Shown: positions 18,872-29,791 of the stretch, piece by piece
Position numbering within the stretch: position 1 is the stretch's first letter
How the letters are laid out: every line of letters begins with the position of its first letter
NCBI RefSeq assembly: GCF_029076845.1
Contig: NZ_JARESE010000015.1
Location: forward strand, 301,351-365,350
DNA: 64,000 nucleotides
Direction: 5' to 3'
From: Novosphingobium album (ex Liu et al. 2023)
GTDB taxonomy: Bacteria; Pseudomonadota; Alphaproteobacteria; Sphingomonadales; Sphingomonadaceae
Made by a program: the position numbers and the translations under genes
Notes under the pieces: model-generated
What the model was told of the DNA's origin: nothing
What the model saw: only the letters and a program-made list of their open reading frames with translations
The model's database searches: none

Positions 18872-21697
18872 TCAAGCCTTCTGACGGCGGCGGATTTCGG
18901 AACGGACGGAAAGGCCCAGCGCATCGGCGACGAGCGCGGCCTGTTCGGCGGCATGACGCTTGGCAAGGCCGGTGGCGGGCGAAGCCGAAGGCGCCCGCCC
19001 GGAATAGCGGACCCGGCCGACCGTGCGGCCCGCCCGTTCGGCGGCGTCCTCGATCTGCGAGGCGACGAAGAACCACGCGCCGTTGTTGCGCGGCTCTTCC
19101 TGGCACCACACGATCTCTTCGAGACGGGGCATCCGGGCCAGGCGATCGGCCAGCGGCTCACCGGGGAAGGGGAACAGCTGTTCGAGCCGGATGATCTGGA
19201 CATCGCCGAGCTGCGCCGCGTCGCGCGCCTCGATCAGGTCGTAGGCGACCTTGCCCGAGCACAGCACGACCTTGCGCGTGTCCTTGTCTTCCGCCGGCGT
19301 CGGGTCAGACAGGATGCGGAAGAAGTGGCCTTCGCCGATGAATTCCGCCGCGTCGGACTTCGCCATGGGATGGCGCAGCAGCGACTTGGGCGTCATGATG
19401 ATCAGCGGCTTGCGGAACGGCCGGTGCATCTGCCGGCGCAGCACGTGGAAGTAGTTCGCCGGGCTGGTGATGTTGCACACCTGGATATTGTCCTGCGCGC
19501 AGAGTTGCAGGAAACGTTCCAGCCTGGCCGACGAATGCTCCGGCCCCTGGCCTTCGTAGCCGTGCGGCAGCAGCATGACGAGGCCGTTGGCGCGCAGCCA
19601 CTTGGCTTCGGACGCGGCGACATACTGGTCGATGATGATCTGCGCGCCGTTGGCGAAATCGCCGAATTGCGCTTCCCACAGCACCAGCGTCTTCGGGTCG
19701 GCGCTGGCGAAGCCATATTCGAAGCCGAGCACGCCATATTCGGACAGCGGGCTGTCATGCACTTCGAAGCGGCCATGCGGCACGGTCGAAAGCGGGATGT
19801 ACTTGTGCTCGTCGGTCTGGTCCACCCACACGGCGTGGCGCTGGCTGAACGTGCCGCGACCCGAATCCTGGCCGGACAGGCGCACGGCATAGCCTTCGGA
19901 GACGAGGCTGCCGAACGCGAGCGCCTCGGCGGTCGCCCAGTCGAAGCCGGTGCCGGTCTTGAACATCTCGCGCTTGGCGTCGAGCACGCGGTTGAGCGTC
20001 TTGTGGATCGTCAGACCCTCGGGAACTGCGGTCAGCGTCCGGCCCAGGCTGTCGAACAGCTTGCCTTCGATGCCGGTCGCCACGTTGCGGCGCGCGGTTT
20101 CGGGATCGACGGGCTTGTTGAAGCCGCTCCACTGCCCGCCGAACCAGTCCGCCTCGTTCGCCTTGTACGACTTGGCCGCCTCGAACTCGTTTTCGAGGTG
20201 GGCGATGAAGGCGGCTTCGGTTTCGGCGGCGAAGCTGGCGTCGATCACGCCTTCCTTCTGGAGACGCTCGGCATAGATGGCGCTCACCGGCGGATGCTGG
20301 CGGATGCGCGAATACATCAGCGGCTGGGTGAAGCTGGGCTCGTCGCCCTCGTTGTGGCCGAAGCGGCGATAGCACCACATGTCGATCACGATGTCGCGGC
20401 CGAACGTCTGGCGATAGTCGATCGCCAGCTTGCAGCAGAACGTCACGGCGGCGGGATCATCACCGTTGACGTGGATGATCGGCGCCTGGACGCCCTTGGC
20501 GACGTCCGAGGGATACGGCGAGCCGCGCGAGAACTGCGGGCTGGTGGTGAAGCCGATCTGGTTGTTGATGATGAAATGGATGCAGCCGCCCGTGTCATAG
20601 CCGCGAATGCCGGAAAAGCCGAAGCACTCCCAGACGATGCCCTGGCCGGCGAAAGCCGCGTCGCCGTGGATCAGGACGGGCAGCACCTGCTTGTGCTTGC
20701 CTTCGCCGATGTCGTCATGGCGGACCTGATAGGCGCGCACCTTGCCCAGCACCACCGGGTCCACCGTTTCGAGGTGGCTGGGGTTGGGCATCAGGCTCAT
20801 GTGCACCTTGATCCCGTCGAAATCGCGGTCGGTCGAAGTGCCGAGGTGATACTTGACGTCGCCCGATCCGCCCACGTCCTCGGGATTGGCGGTGCCGCCC
20901 GAGAATTCGTGGAAGATCACCTTGTACGGCTTGGCCATCACGTTCGCGAGCACGTTGAGCCGGCCGCGATGGGCCATGCCGTAGACGATCTCCTTCACGC
21001 CGAGCTGGCCGCCATACTTGATGACGCCTTCGAGCGCGGGGATCATCGATTCGCCGCCGTCGAGGCCGAAACGCTTGGTGCCGACATACTTGCGGCCCAG
21101 GAACTTCTCGTATTGCTCGCCCCGGATCACCGCCGAAAGGATCGCCTTCTTGCCGTTGACGGTGAACTCGATCTCCTTGTCGGCGCCTTCCATGCGGTCC
21201 TGCAGGAAGCGGCGCTCATCGACGTCGGCGATGTGCATGTATTCCAGGCCGACCTTGCCGCAGTAATTGGCCTTGAGAATCTTCACCAGTTCGCGAACCG
21301 TGGTCCATTCCAGGCCGAGACTGCCGCCGACATAGACCGGACGGTCGATCGCCGCGCCGGCGAAGCCGTGATACTCGGGCGTCAGGTCGGCGGGCAATTC
21401 GCGGCTCGACAGGCCCAGCGGATCGAGATCGGCGGCAAGGTGCCCGCGCACGCGGAAGGTGCGGATCAGCATCATCGCGCGGATCGCGTCGGCCGCGGCT
21501 TCCTCGATCCGTTCGCTGCCGATCGCCACGCCGGCCTTGGCCGCCGACTTCTCGATCCGGGCCTTGAGCGCGGTGGGATCGAGCGCCTGCGTCAGGTCGT
21601 CCTCGAACTCGCCCCCGACGCGCGGCCAGTTCGACCGCTGCCAGCTCGGGCCGGGCTGCGGATCGTCGGGGAAGAATTCGAAAGTCTCGCTGCCCAT
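18872..21697 (-). CDS. odhA: 2-oxoglutarate dehydrogenase E1 (thiamine-dependent)
   Basis: 941 residues from the ATG at 21697, chosen over a start 16 codons upstream because AAAGG precedes it and the protein then begins MGSETFEFF. The ThDP/Mg motif GDAAFAGQ...INNQIG is complete, and the His-containing YGMAHRGRLNVLANV and the C-terminal LPHGYEGQGPEHSSARLERF are typical of SucA/OdhA. It decarboxylates 2-oxoglutarate in the TCA cycle. It is the first of the three complex genes and follows sucD after 124 bases. Confidence 0.97.
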   Translation of the reverse strand: MGSETFEFFPDDPQPGPSWQRSNWPRVGGEFEDDLTQALDPTALKARIEKSAAKAGVAIGSERIEEAAADAIRAMMLIRTFRVRGHLAADLDPLGLSSRELPADLTPEYHGFAGAAIDRPVYVGGSLGLEWTTVRELVKILKANYCGKVGLEYMHIADVDERRFLQDRMEGADKEIEFTVNGKKAILSAVIRGEQYEKFLGRKYVGTKRFGLDGGESMIPALEGVIKYGGQLGVKEIVYGMAHRGRLNVLANVMAKPYKVIFHEFSGGTANPEDVGGSGDVKYHLGTSTDRDFDGIKVHMSLMPNPSHLETVDPVVLGKVRAYQVRHDDIGEGKHKQVLPVLIHGDAAFAGQGIVWECFGFSGIRGYDTGGCIHFIINNQIGFTTSPQFSRGSPYPSDVAKGVQAPIIHVNGDDPAAVTFCCKLAIDYRQTFGRDIVIDMWCYRRFGHNEGDEPSFTQPLMYSRIRQHPPVSAIYAERLQKEGVIDASFAAETEAAFIAHLENEFEAAKSYKANEADWFGGQWSGFNKPVDPETARRNVATGIEGKLFDSLGRTLTAVPEGLTIHKTLNRVLDAKREMFKTGTGFDWATAEALAFGSLVSEGYAVRLSGQDSGRGTFSQRHAVWVDQTDEHKYIPLSTVPHGRFEVHDSPLSEYGVLGFEYGFASADPKTLVLWEAQFGDFANGAQIIIDQYVAASEAKWLRANGLVMLLPHGYEGQGPEHSSARLERFLQLCAQDNIQVCNITSPANYFHVLRRQMHRPFRKPLIIMTPKSLLRHPMAKSDAAEFIGEGHFFRILSDPTPAEDKDTRKVVLCSGKVAYDLIEARDAAQLGDVQIIRLEQLFPFPGEPLADRLARMPRLEEIVWCQEEPRNNGAWFFVASQIEDAAERAGRTVGRVRYSGRAPSASPATGLAKRHAAEQAALVADALGLSVRSEIRRRQKA

Positions 21698-21821
21698 CGG
21701 AATCACCTTTCCGCGCCGGAATCGCAAGCCGACGCCACCGAGCAATCAGTATAGGGCCTTGAGGTTCCCGCGCGAGGGGGCCTCGTGCCCATTCTTGTGG
21801 AACGCCCTTGCGGGCGCCCCG

Positions 21822-22712
21822 TCAGGCAAGTTCCTTCAGCAGCCCTTCGAGGGTGACGCCGAGTTCCGAAGGCGAGGGCGAGACGCGGATGCCCGCCTCT
21901 TCCATCGCCGCGATCTTGTCTTCCGCGCCGCCCTGGCCGCCCGAAACGATCGCGCCGGCATGGCCCATGCGCCGTCCCGGAGGCGCGGTGCGGCCCGCGA
22001 TGAAGCCGACCATCGGCTTCTTGCGGCCGCGCTTGGCCTCGTCCTTGAGGAACTGCGCCGCCTCTTCCTCGGCCGAGCCGCCGATCTCGCCGATCATGAT
22101 GATCGACTGCGTCTCGTCATCGGCCAGGAAAAGCTCCAGCACGTCGATGAAGTTGGTGCCATTGACCGGATCGCCGCCAATGCCGACCGCGGTGGTCTGG
22201 CCCAGGCCGGCGTTGGTGGTCTGGAACACCGCTTCGTAAGTCAGCGTGCCCGAGCGCGAGACGACACCCACCGAACCCTTCTTGAAGATGTTGCCCGGCA
22301 TGATGCCGATCTTGCATTCGTTCGGCGTCAGCACGCCGGGGCAGTTCGGGCCGATCAGCCGCGACTTCGAGCCCGTCAGCGCGCGCTTGACGCGGATCAT
22401 GTCGAGCACCGGGATGCCTTCGGTGATGCACACGATCAGTTCCATCTCGGCATCGATCGCTTCCAGGATCGAATCGGCGGCGAACGGCGGCGGCACGTAG
22501 ATGCAGCTCGCGGTCGCGCCGGTCAGCGCCCTGGCTTCGGCGACGGTGTCATAGACCGGCAGGCCCAGGCAGGTCTCCCCGCCCTTGCCGGGGGTGACGC
22601 CGGCGACCATCTGCGTGCCGTAGTCGAGCGCGGCCTGGGTGTGGAACTGGCCGGTGGCGCCGGTCATGCCCTGGGTGATGACCTTGGTGTTCTTGTCAAC
22701 GAGGATCGACAT
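21822..22712 (-). CDS. sucD: Succinyl-CoA synthetase alpha subunit
   Basis: 296 residues. CoA-binding Rossmann segment [18 protein letters not shown] at the N-terminus; the phosphohistidine region is [15 protein letters not shown] at about 245. It makes succinyl-CoA synthetase with SucC. No sucC is present: mdh is directly upstream with a 45-base gap, where many alphaproteobacteria have mdh-sucC-sucD. The beta subunit must be encoded elsewhere. Confidence 0.97.
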   Translation of the reverse strand: MSILVDKNTKVITQGMTGATGQFHTQAALDYGTQMVAGVTPGKGGETCLGLPVYDTVAEARALTGATASCIYVPPPFAADSILEAIDAEMELIVCITEGIPVLDMIRVKRALTGSKSRLIGPNCPGVLTPNECKIGIMPGNIFKKGSVGVVSRSGTLTYEAVFQTTNAGLGQTTAVGIGGDPVNGTNFIDVLELFLADDETQSIIMIGEIGGSAEEEAAQFLKDEAKRGRKKPMVGFIAGRTAPPGRRMGHAGAIVSGGQGGAEDKIAAMEEAGIRVSPSPSELGVTLEGLLKELA

Positions 22713-22757
22713 CGAAGTGGCTCCTGGGGAGAAGAGGGTGTCTGGCGGCTGGCGCGA

Positions 22758-24008
<1,251 letters not shown>

Positions 24009-24320
24009 CTATGCCTTGGTCCCGGCGATCCGACGGGCATAGGCATCGGCCATGCGGCGATCGAGCGTACGGCAGATCGCCAGCCACCAGGCGCACTGGA
24101 GGTCGTCGCCCGCGTTCCGGGCCGCGTCGGCATTGTCGCGCGCGTGTTCGGCGGCGGCCAGGCCATGCCCGGCGAAATGGCGCAGCGCCGCTTCGAGCAG
24201 GAGATGGTGGGACGAATCCGGTCCGTTGTCATTGGCCGCGCGACGCCGCCGCGACGGACCGCCGGTGTGGGCAATGGCCGGATGTCCTCGCTTGCGCGCC
24301 GGGGCGAAACGGATGGTCAT
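24009..24320 (-). CDS. Conserved-looking small protein with AANDNGP motif
   Basis: 103 residues, no signal peptide. A basic N-terminal 30 residues with RRRRAANDNGP, then an all-helical body (HHLLLEAALRHFAGHGLAAAEHARDNADAARNAGDD and LAICRTLDRRMADAYA). I believe similar proteins occur across sphingomonads, but I cannot name a family. AGAAGGG lies upstream of the ATG. Function unknown. It could belong to the regulatory or stress-response group, but that is only a guess. Confidence 0.65.
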   Translation of the reverse strand: MTIRFAPARKRGHPAIAHTGGPSRRRRAANDNGPDSSHHLLLEAALRHFAGHGLAAAEHARDNADAARNAGDDLQCAWWLAICRTLDRRMADAYARRIAGTKA

Positions 24321-24459
24321 GGCTCGCGTACCCTTCTTTTTCTTGGAGCGCCCGTCGTTTAGACGAAAAGCGGCTAAGCCTTCATGAGAGCCTATGGTTG
24401 CCGGGGCATTAGCTTTTCGGGCCGGCTGACGTGAGGCCCGGTTCAGCTTGCGGGGCGGT

Positions 24460-25611
24460 CTATCCGGTCGGCGATGTGATCCAGCGGCCGCTGTTCTGGT
24501 ATTCCGGGCGAATGCCGGTCGCCTCGGGCAGCTTCTGGCCGCGATAGAGCGAATCGCCGCCGCGTTCGCGCAAGTCGTTGGTGTAGAGCGGCGCGGGCGC
24601 GACTGGCGCCTGCGTCGCGGCGGCGGGCGTCAGACCGCTCGCGGGGGCGGCATCGAGCAGGGCGTCGTACGTGCGCTGCACCAGCAGCGGATCGAGCGAT
24701 GCCGATGCCGCGACGGCCGACGGCGAATCGTCGCGCCGGTGCGGCGCCGCGATCGGCTCGCCGCCGAAGTAGGCGAAGCGGAAGGCGCCCGGCCGCCCGG
24801 CCGCGCCTGCGAAGCTGTAGAAGCGATGCGCGCCGATCGTCCCGAGATAATGCAGGCTTGGCGCCCAATAAGGATGCACTTGCACGGTGTGGTAATGCGT
24901 GGCCAGGCCCACCGGCGCATAGACATAGCCGGCCAGGGCATCGCGCGCGACCGCTTCGGCGCGCAGCCAGAACAGGCGGCTGGGCCGGCGCGCCAGCGAT
25001 CCGTCGCAAGTGAACGAGAACTGGCACCCGGTCGAGCGTTCGGAGCCCTGATAGACCACGCCGCACACGGTGTTGGGATAGGCCGGATGGGCCACGCGGT
25101 TCAGCACCACTTGCGCCACCGCGCGCTGGCCGGCATCGGGCTCGCTCGCGGCTTCGTAATAGATCGCGGCGGTCAGGCACTGTTCGGCGCGGGTCCGGTC
25201 GATGCCGCTGTTGTCGATCCGCATCGCGCGCGCGATCGGGCCGATGAACGCATCCGCGTCCTGCCCGGGGATCTCGCCCTCGGCATGGTCGCCCTCGCCG
25301 ATCCGCGTCACCGGCTTTTCCAGTTCGAGGTAATAGAACGCCGATCCCGGAAAGCTGCTGCCGGCCTGCTCGAACGGCATGGGCTGGACTTGCGTTTCGC
25401 TTTGCACGGCATCGCCGATCTGGAAGCGGTCCCAATCGCCGGGCGCGGCGAAGGCGGGCAGCGCGATGGCACCGATCAGTGCGAAGGCCGCCTTGCCGCG
25501 CCGCGGCACGCGGCGGCGCCCCATGGCCAGCGATCGCCCGCCCGAGCGCACGAAGCGCGCGGAGAAATCGCGCGGCCGAAGTTCGTGCGGCAAGGAAGGG
25601 GCGGCGGTCAT
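24460..25611 (-). CDS. SleB-type cell-wall hydrolase, membrane-anchored
   Basis: 383 residues from the ATG at 25611, preceded by AAGGA. A basic N-terminal segment and one hydrophobic helix (AAFALIGAIALPAFAA) lead to the hydrolase_2 (SleB/CwlJ) domain at about 140-260: catalytic AAIYYEAASEPDAGQRAVAQ, LNRVAHPAYPNTVCGVVYQG and GCQFSFTCDG. The C-terminal 110 residues are low-complexity. The family cleaves peptidoglycan, probably as a lytic transglycosylase; here it would act in the periplasm, since no spore is made. Confidence 0.9.
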   Translation of the reverse strand: MTAAPSLPHELRPRDFSARFVRSGGRSLAMGRRRVPRRGKAAFALIGAIALPAFAAPGDWDRFQIGDAVQSETQVQPMPFEQAGSSFPGSAFYYLELEKPVTRIGEGDHAEGEIPGQDADAFIGPIARAMRIDNSGIDRTRAEQCLTAAIYYEAASEPDAGQRAVAQVVLNRVAHPAYPNTVCGVVYQGSERSTGCQFSFTCDGSLARRPSRLFWLRAEAVARDALAGYVYAPVGLATHYHTVQVHPYWAPSLHYLGTIGAHRFYSFAGAAGRPGAFRFAYFGGEPIAAPHRRDDSPSAVAASASLDPLLVQRTYDALLDAAPASGLTPAAATQAPVAPAPLYTNDLRERGGDSLYRGQKLPEATGIRPEYQNSGRWITSPTG

Positions 25612-25694
25612 CGTATCCTTTCGGGACTGTCGGTCTCGCGCGTACCCGCGCGCGCAGGCCTTTGCAGCCACCGATTCCGGGGCGTGCCGAAGCG

Positions 25695-25708
25695 GCACAG
25701 CGCTGTGC
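25695..25708. promoter_or_regulatory. Perfect 14-base palindrome, possible operator
   Basis: GCACAGCGCTGTGC lies between the divergently transcribed hydrolase gene and the cobalamin riboswitch, where both promoters must be. A perfect 14-base palindrome is a typical dimeric-repressor site; no specific regulator can be assigned. Confidence 0.4.
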
Positions 25709-25774
25709 GTTACAGTTAATCGGTAAACAATTGACGATCTTGCCAGCGCCGCGCGCCGCGGGTATCGACGACGC

Positions 25775-25970
25775 CACGTCACGGGTTTTGCGCCGCAAGG
25801 CGCGACGAAGAGGGAAGCGGGTGAGGGGGATGTCCTCCTGAATCCCGCGCTGCCCCCGCAACTGTGACCGGGGAGCTTGCCCTCACGAAGCCACTGGACC
25901 TGCCTTCGGGCGGGACTGGGAAGGCGAGGGCCAGCGGTGATCCGGGAGCCAGGAGACCTGCCCGAAGACG
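25775..25970 (+). promoter_or_regulatory. Cobalamin riboswitch
   Basis: All recognised boxes are present in order: GAAGAGGGAAGCGGGTGAGG, GCTGCCCCCGCAACTGTGAC, GAAGCCACTG, GGGAAGGCG, and the B12 box GCCAGGAGACCTGCC at 25948-25962. The family (adenosylcobalamin-binding aptamer) shuts off transport genes when B12 is plentiful. The expression platform must lie in the 118 bases to the btuB start, where the ribosome-binding site GGAGG (26077-26081) is a likely target. Confidence 0.95.
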
Positions 25971-26088
25971 GTCGTTCCGCGCCGGGCGGGGTGTACCGGA
26001 ATGCAGCGAGACCCGCGTGGCGGGCCCGATCGGGCCGGCGCGGCCTCCGCCATGAACGGCATGTTCGTTCATGTCTGGAGGTACGTCC

Positions 26089-27978
26089 ATGAAATATCTG
26101 TTTTATCTCTGTTCCGCTCTTGCCGTCGCCACGCCTGTCTTGGCCCAGGGCAGTGCCGACGAAGTCCTGATCGCCGACCGGCGGATCGACGACACGGCGA
26201 TCACCGTGGTCGCCACGGGCAGCCGGCTCGATGTCGGGGAGACCGGCCAGTCGGTCAGCGTGATCGGCGCGGACGAGATCGCCTCGGTGCAGGGGCCGGA
26301 CATCGCCCGCGTGCTCGAACGGCTGCCCGGCGTCACGCTGGCGCGCAACGGCGGGCTGGGCGGCGTGACGAGCCTGTTCGTGCGCGGCGCCAATTCGCAG
26401 CAGGTGCTGGTGCTGGTGGACGGCATCCGCGTGGCTGACGTCGCGGCGCCGGGCGCCGGCTATGACTTCGGCAATCTCGCGGCCGGGCCGATCGCCAAGA
26501 TCGAACTGTTGCGCGGATCGAACAGCGTGGTCTGGGGGTCGGAGGCGATCGGCGGCGTGCTGGCGCTGACCTCGCGCGAGGTGAACGGCATCGAAGGCGC
26601 GGCCGAATACGGCGCGCGCGACAGCTTTGACGGGCAAGTCAACGCGGGCCTTGCCGGGGATGGCTACGGCGTGACGCTCAACACCGGCTACACCCGCACC
26701 GACGGTATCTCGCAAGCGGCAAGCGGGACCGAGAAGGACGGCTTCCGCCAATGGCGCGCGGGCGGCCGCGCGCATGTCGATCTCATGCCCGGGCTCACGG
26801 CCAGCCTGGTCGGCCGCTATACCGATGGCAAGCTTGCCATCGATGGCTATCCGGCGCCCTTGTACAGCTTCGCCGATACGCCCGAATACCAGAAGACGCG
26901 CGAGGTCGGCGGCCGGGCGGGCCTGGCCTGGGCGGGCGATGCGATCAGCCTGGATGCCGGCTTCCAGGTTTCCGATACACGCCGCCGCTATTACGACCCC
27001 ACCTATTCGGACACGTTCACCAGCGAGAACCATGGCCAGAGCCGCCGTGCCGAGCTGAACGGCGTGTGGCGGGCAACCGATGCGCTGCGGCTGGATTTCG
27101 GCGCCGATCACGAATGGTCGCGGATCGACGTGGCCGGTGACAGCCGGCGCAAGGCGAACCTTTCCAGTGGCCATGCGCTGCTCGGCTGGTATGGCGAGGC
27201 CCTGAGCCTCGCGGCCGGGGTGCGCTATGACGATCATTCGCGCTTTGGCGGCGAATGGACCTTCGGCGCCAATGGCAGCGTCACGATCGCGCCGCGCCTG
27301 CGCGTGCGCGCGTCCTATGGCGAAGGCTTCAAGGCGCCCACGCTTTACCAGCTCTATTCGGACTATGGCGATACCGCGCTGGCGCCCGAGCGCAGCCGTT
27401 CCTACGATGCCGGCATCGAATATGGCGCGCGCGGCGAAGGGCTGCACCTCGCGCTCACCGGGTTCCGCCGTGACAGCCGCAACCTGATCGACTTCGTGTC
27501 GTGCACGGGCGCGGTGTGCGATACGCGGCCTTATGGCCTTTATGCCAATGTCGGCCGGGCCCGCGCGCAAGGTGTGGAAGTGGAACTGGGCGCGCAAGTC
27601 TCGCCCCGGCTGCGCGCGCAAGCCGCCTATACATACGTGAAGGCGACCAATCGCACCGAAGGCGACGTGAACGAGGGCAATGCCCTGGCTCGCCGGCCGC
27701 GCCATGCCGTCACCGTCTCGGCCGACTGGACGACGCCGCTGGCCGGGCTGGTGCTGGGCGCCGATATCCGCATGGCGGGCGACAGCTATGACGACATGGG
27801 CAATTTCACGCGGCTGGACGGCTATGCCACGGGAACGCTGCGGGCATCGCTTCCGATTGGCGAGAAGTTCGAGCTTTTCGGCCGGGTGGAGAACGTGACG
27901 GACGAGAGCTACGCGACCGTGAGTGGTTACGGCACGCCCGGCCGTTCGGCCTTCGTCGGAGTGCGGGCGCGGATGTGA
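26089..27978 (+). CDS. btuB: TonB-dependent vitamin B12 receptor
   Basis: 629 residues from the ATG at 26089, with GGAGG 7 bases upstream. Signal peptide ending TPVLAQG, a TonB box-like DTAITVVATG, the plug domain (GQSVSVIGADEIASVQG to GGVLALTSREV), then a 22-strand barrel ending in YGTPGRSAFVGVRARM with the C-terminal aromatic-type outer-membrane signal weakened to Met. The riboswitch and the btuFCD genes downstream assign cobalamin as substrate. Its stop overlaps the next start. Confidence 0.95.
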   Translation: MKYLFYLCSALAVATPVLAQGSADEVLIADRRIDDTAITVVATGSRLDVGETGQSVSVIGADEIASVQGPDIARVLERLPGVTLARNGGLGGVTSLFVRGANSQQVLVLVDGIRVADVAAPGAGYDFGNLAAGPIAKIELLRGSNSVVWGSEAIGGVLALTSREVNGIEGAAEYGARDSFDGQVNAGLAGDGYGVTLNTGYTRTDGISQAASGTEKDGFRQWRAGGRAHVDLMPGLTASLVGRYTDGKLAIDGYPAPLYSFADTPEYQKTREVGGRAGLAWAGDAISLDAGFQVSDTRRRYYDPTYSDTFTSENHGQSRRAELNGVWRATDALRLDFGADHEWSRIDVAGDSRRKANLSSGHALLGWYGEALSLAAGVRYDDHSRFGGEWTFGANGSVTIAPRLRVRASYGEGFKAPTLYQLYSDYGDTALAPERSRSYDAGIEYGARGEGLHLALTGFRRDSRNLIDFVSCTGAVCDTRPYGLYANVGRARAQGVEVELGAQVSPRLRAQAAYTYVKATNRTEGDVNEGNALARRPRHAVTVSADWTTPLAGLVLGADIRMAGDSYDDMGNFTRLDGYATGTLRASLPIGEKFELFGRVENVTDESYATVSGYGTPGRSAFVGVRARM

Positions 27979-28829
27979 TGCGCATCATGCCGCTCCTCCC
28001 CGCGCTGGCGCTCGCCGCCTGCGCACAGGCTCCCGCCGGGGAGGAGCGGGCGGCGCATCCGACGATCATCTCGCTCAATCCGTGCAGCGACGCGGTGCTG
28101 GCCGAAGTCGCGGCGCCGGGGCAATTGCTCGCGATCTCGCATTACAGCCACGATCCGGCGGCGAGTTCGATGGATCTGGCCAGGGCGCGGCGCTTCCGGG
28201 CGGTGTCCGGCTCGGTGGAGGAGATCGCCGCGCTGGCGCCCGATGTCGTCATCGCCGGCACTTTCCTGCCCCCCGCGACCGGCACGGCCCTGCGCGATCT
28301 GGGCATCACCGTCGTCACCGTGCCGATCGCCACCGATGTCGCGCAAAGCGAAGCGCAAGTCCGGGATTTGGCCCGGCTGACGGGAAATCCGGGCAAGGGA
28401 GAAGCGCTTGTCGGCGATATCGAGGCATCGCTCAAGGCCGCCGCGCCGCCTCGCGGCGCGCGGGCGATTCCGGCGATCGTGTGGCAATCGGGCGGCATCG
28501 TCGCGGGCGAGGGCGCCTTGATCGTCGATCTGCTGCGCCGCACCGGCTTTGCCAATGGTGCGGCGGCGCGCGGGCTGGGGCAGGCGGATTACCTGCCGCT
28601 GGAACGCATGGTCGCCGATCCGCCGCGCGTGATCTTCGCCGCCGGTGATCCGCGCTCGGAGGATGACCGGATGCTGGGCCACCCGGCGCTGGTCGGCCTG
28701 CCGGGCGTGCGACGCGAGCGCTTCGCTTCCTCGCTGCTGTGGTGCGGCGGGCCGACGATCATGCGCGCGGCGCGCCGGCTGGCGCAAGTGCGGCGCGCTT
28801 TCGAGCAGGCCGACGGGGCGGGATCATGA
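27978..28829 (+). CDS. btuF: Cobalamin ABC importer, substrate-binding lipoprotein
   Basis: 283 residues. The start overlaps the btuB stop (ATGA). Lipoprotein signal ending LALAAC, then a BtuF/FhuD-type fold: PTIISLNPCSDAVLAEVAAP, SVEEIAALAPDVVIAG and a C-terminal helix. It captures cobalamin released by BtuB and delivers it to BtuCD; the assignment rests on the operon and the fold. It is divergent enough that another corrinoid or siderophore cannot be excluded. Confidence 0.85.
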   Translation: MRIMPLLPALALAACAQAPAGEERAAHPTIISLNPCSDAVLAEVAAPGQLLAISHYSHDPAASSMDLARARRFRAVSGSVEEIAALAPDVVIAGTFLPPATGTALRDLGITVVTVPIATDVAQSEAQVRDLARLTGNPGKGEALVGDIEASLKAAAPPRGARAIPAIVWQSGGIVAGEGALIVDLLRRTGFANGAAARGLGQADYLPLERMVADPPRVIFAAGDPRSEDDRMLGHPALVGLPGVRRERFASSLLWCGGPTIMRAARRLAQVRRAFEQADGAGS

Positions 28830-29791
28830 CAATGCGCCCCGTCCCCCTGCTGATCGCGGCTCTTGCCCTGATGATCCCGCTTTCGCTGCTGGCGGGCCGG
28901 GTGTGGATCGATCCTTTCGCGCCCGAGACGCGCCATGCCGCGATCATCGTGATGCAGCTTCGCCTGCCGCGCGCGGTGCTGGCCCTGGCGGTCGGCGGCG
29001 GGCTGGGCGCGGCGGGGGCGGCGATGCAGGGATATTTGCGCAATCCGCTGGCCGATCCGGGCCTGTTCGGCATCGCCCCCGGCGCGGCGCTGGGCGCGGT
29101 GCTGAGCTTCTGGACCGGCTATGCGGTGGGCCCTTACGCGCTGCCGCTGTTCGCGCTGGCCGGCGCGGGCGGCGCCATGGCGCTGCTGTCGCTGATCGCC
29201 GGGCGCGAAGGCGGGCTGGCGCTGTTCACGCTGGCCGGACTGATGATCGCCAGCCTGGCGGGCGCGCTGATGAGCCTGGCGATCAGCCTTTCGCCCACGC
29301 CCTTCGCGATGAGCGAGATCGTCACCTGGCTGATGGGCGCGCTGGCCGACCGGAGCTGGCGCGAGGTGCAGATCGCCGCGCCGCTGAGCATGGCCGGCAT
29401 CGCCTTGCTGGCGGCGGCGGGGCGCGGCCTCGACGCGCTGACGCTGGGCGAGGTCGCGGCCCGATCGCTGGGCGTGGACCCTCGGCGGCTGCCGGCGCTG
29501 CTGATCGCGGGGGTGGGCCTGACCGTGGGCTCGGGCGTGGCGGTGGCGGGGATCATCGGCTTCGTCGGCCTGATCGTGCCGCATCTGGTGCGGCCACTGA
29601 CCGATCGGCGCCCGTCCTCGCTGATCGTGCCGAGCGCGCTGGCTGGCGCGCTGCTGCTGCTCGTGGCCGATTGCCTGTGCCGGGTGCTGCCGCTGGCGGG
29701 CGGTGAATTGCGCCTCGGCATCGCGCTCAGCCTGATCGGCGCGCCGTTCTTCCTGCACTTGCTGCTGCGGATGCGGCGGGGGCTGGCATGA
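28826..29791 (+). CDS. btuC: Cobalamin ABC importer, permease
   Basis: 321 residues starting MTMRPVPLLI in a 4-base overlap with btuF. About ten membrane helices of the FecCD/BtuC family, with LRLPRAVLALAVGGGLGAAG, GYLRNPLADPGLFGIAPGA and the cytoplasmic coupling region GFVGLIVPHLVRPLTD. It forms the homodimeric channel for BtuD. The next gene again overlaps by four bases. Confidence 0.93.
   Translation: MTMRPVPLLIAALALMIPLSLLAGRVWIDPFAPETRHAAIIVMQLRLPRAVLALAVGGGLGAAGAAMQGYLRNPLADPGLFGIAPGAALGAVLSFWTGYAVGPYALPLFALAGAGGAMALLSLIAGREGGLALFTLAGLMIASLAGALMSLAISLSPTPFAMSEIVTWLMGALADRSWREVQIAAPLSMAGIALLAAAGRGLDALTLGEVAARSLGVDPRRLPALLIAGVGLTVGSGVAVAGIIGFVGLIVPHLVRPLTDRRPSSLIVPSALAGALLLLVADCLCRVLPLAGGELRLGIALSLIGAPFFLHLLLRMRRGLA

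Noticed and set aside
18953..21754. Very long reading frame on the plus strand opposite odhA (more than 900 codons)
   Set aside because: It mirrors the codon structure of a GC-rich real gene; the minus-strand protein matches OdhA end to end, and the opposite translation is Arg/His/Gly-rich without a family.
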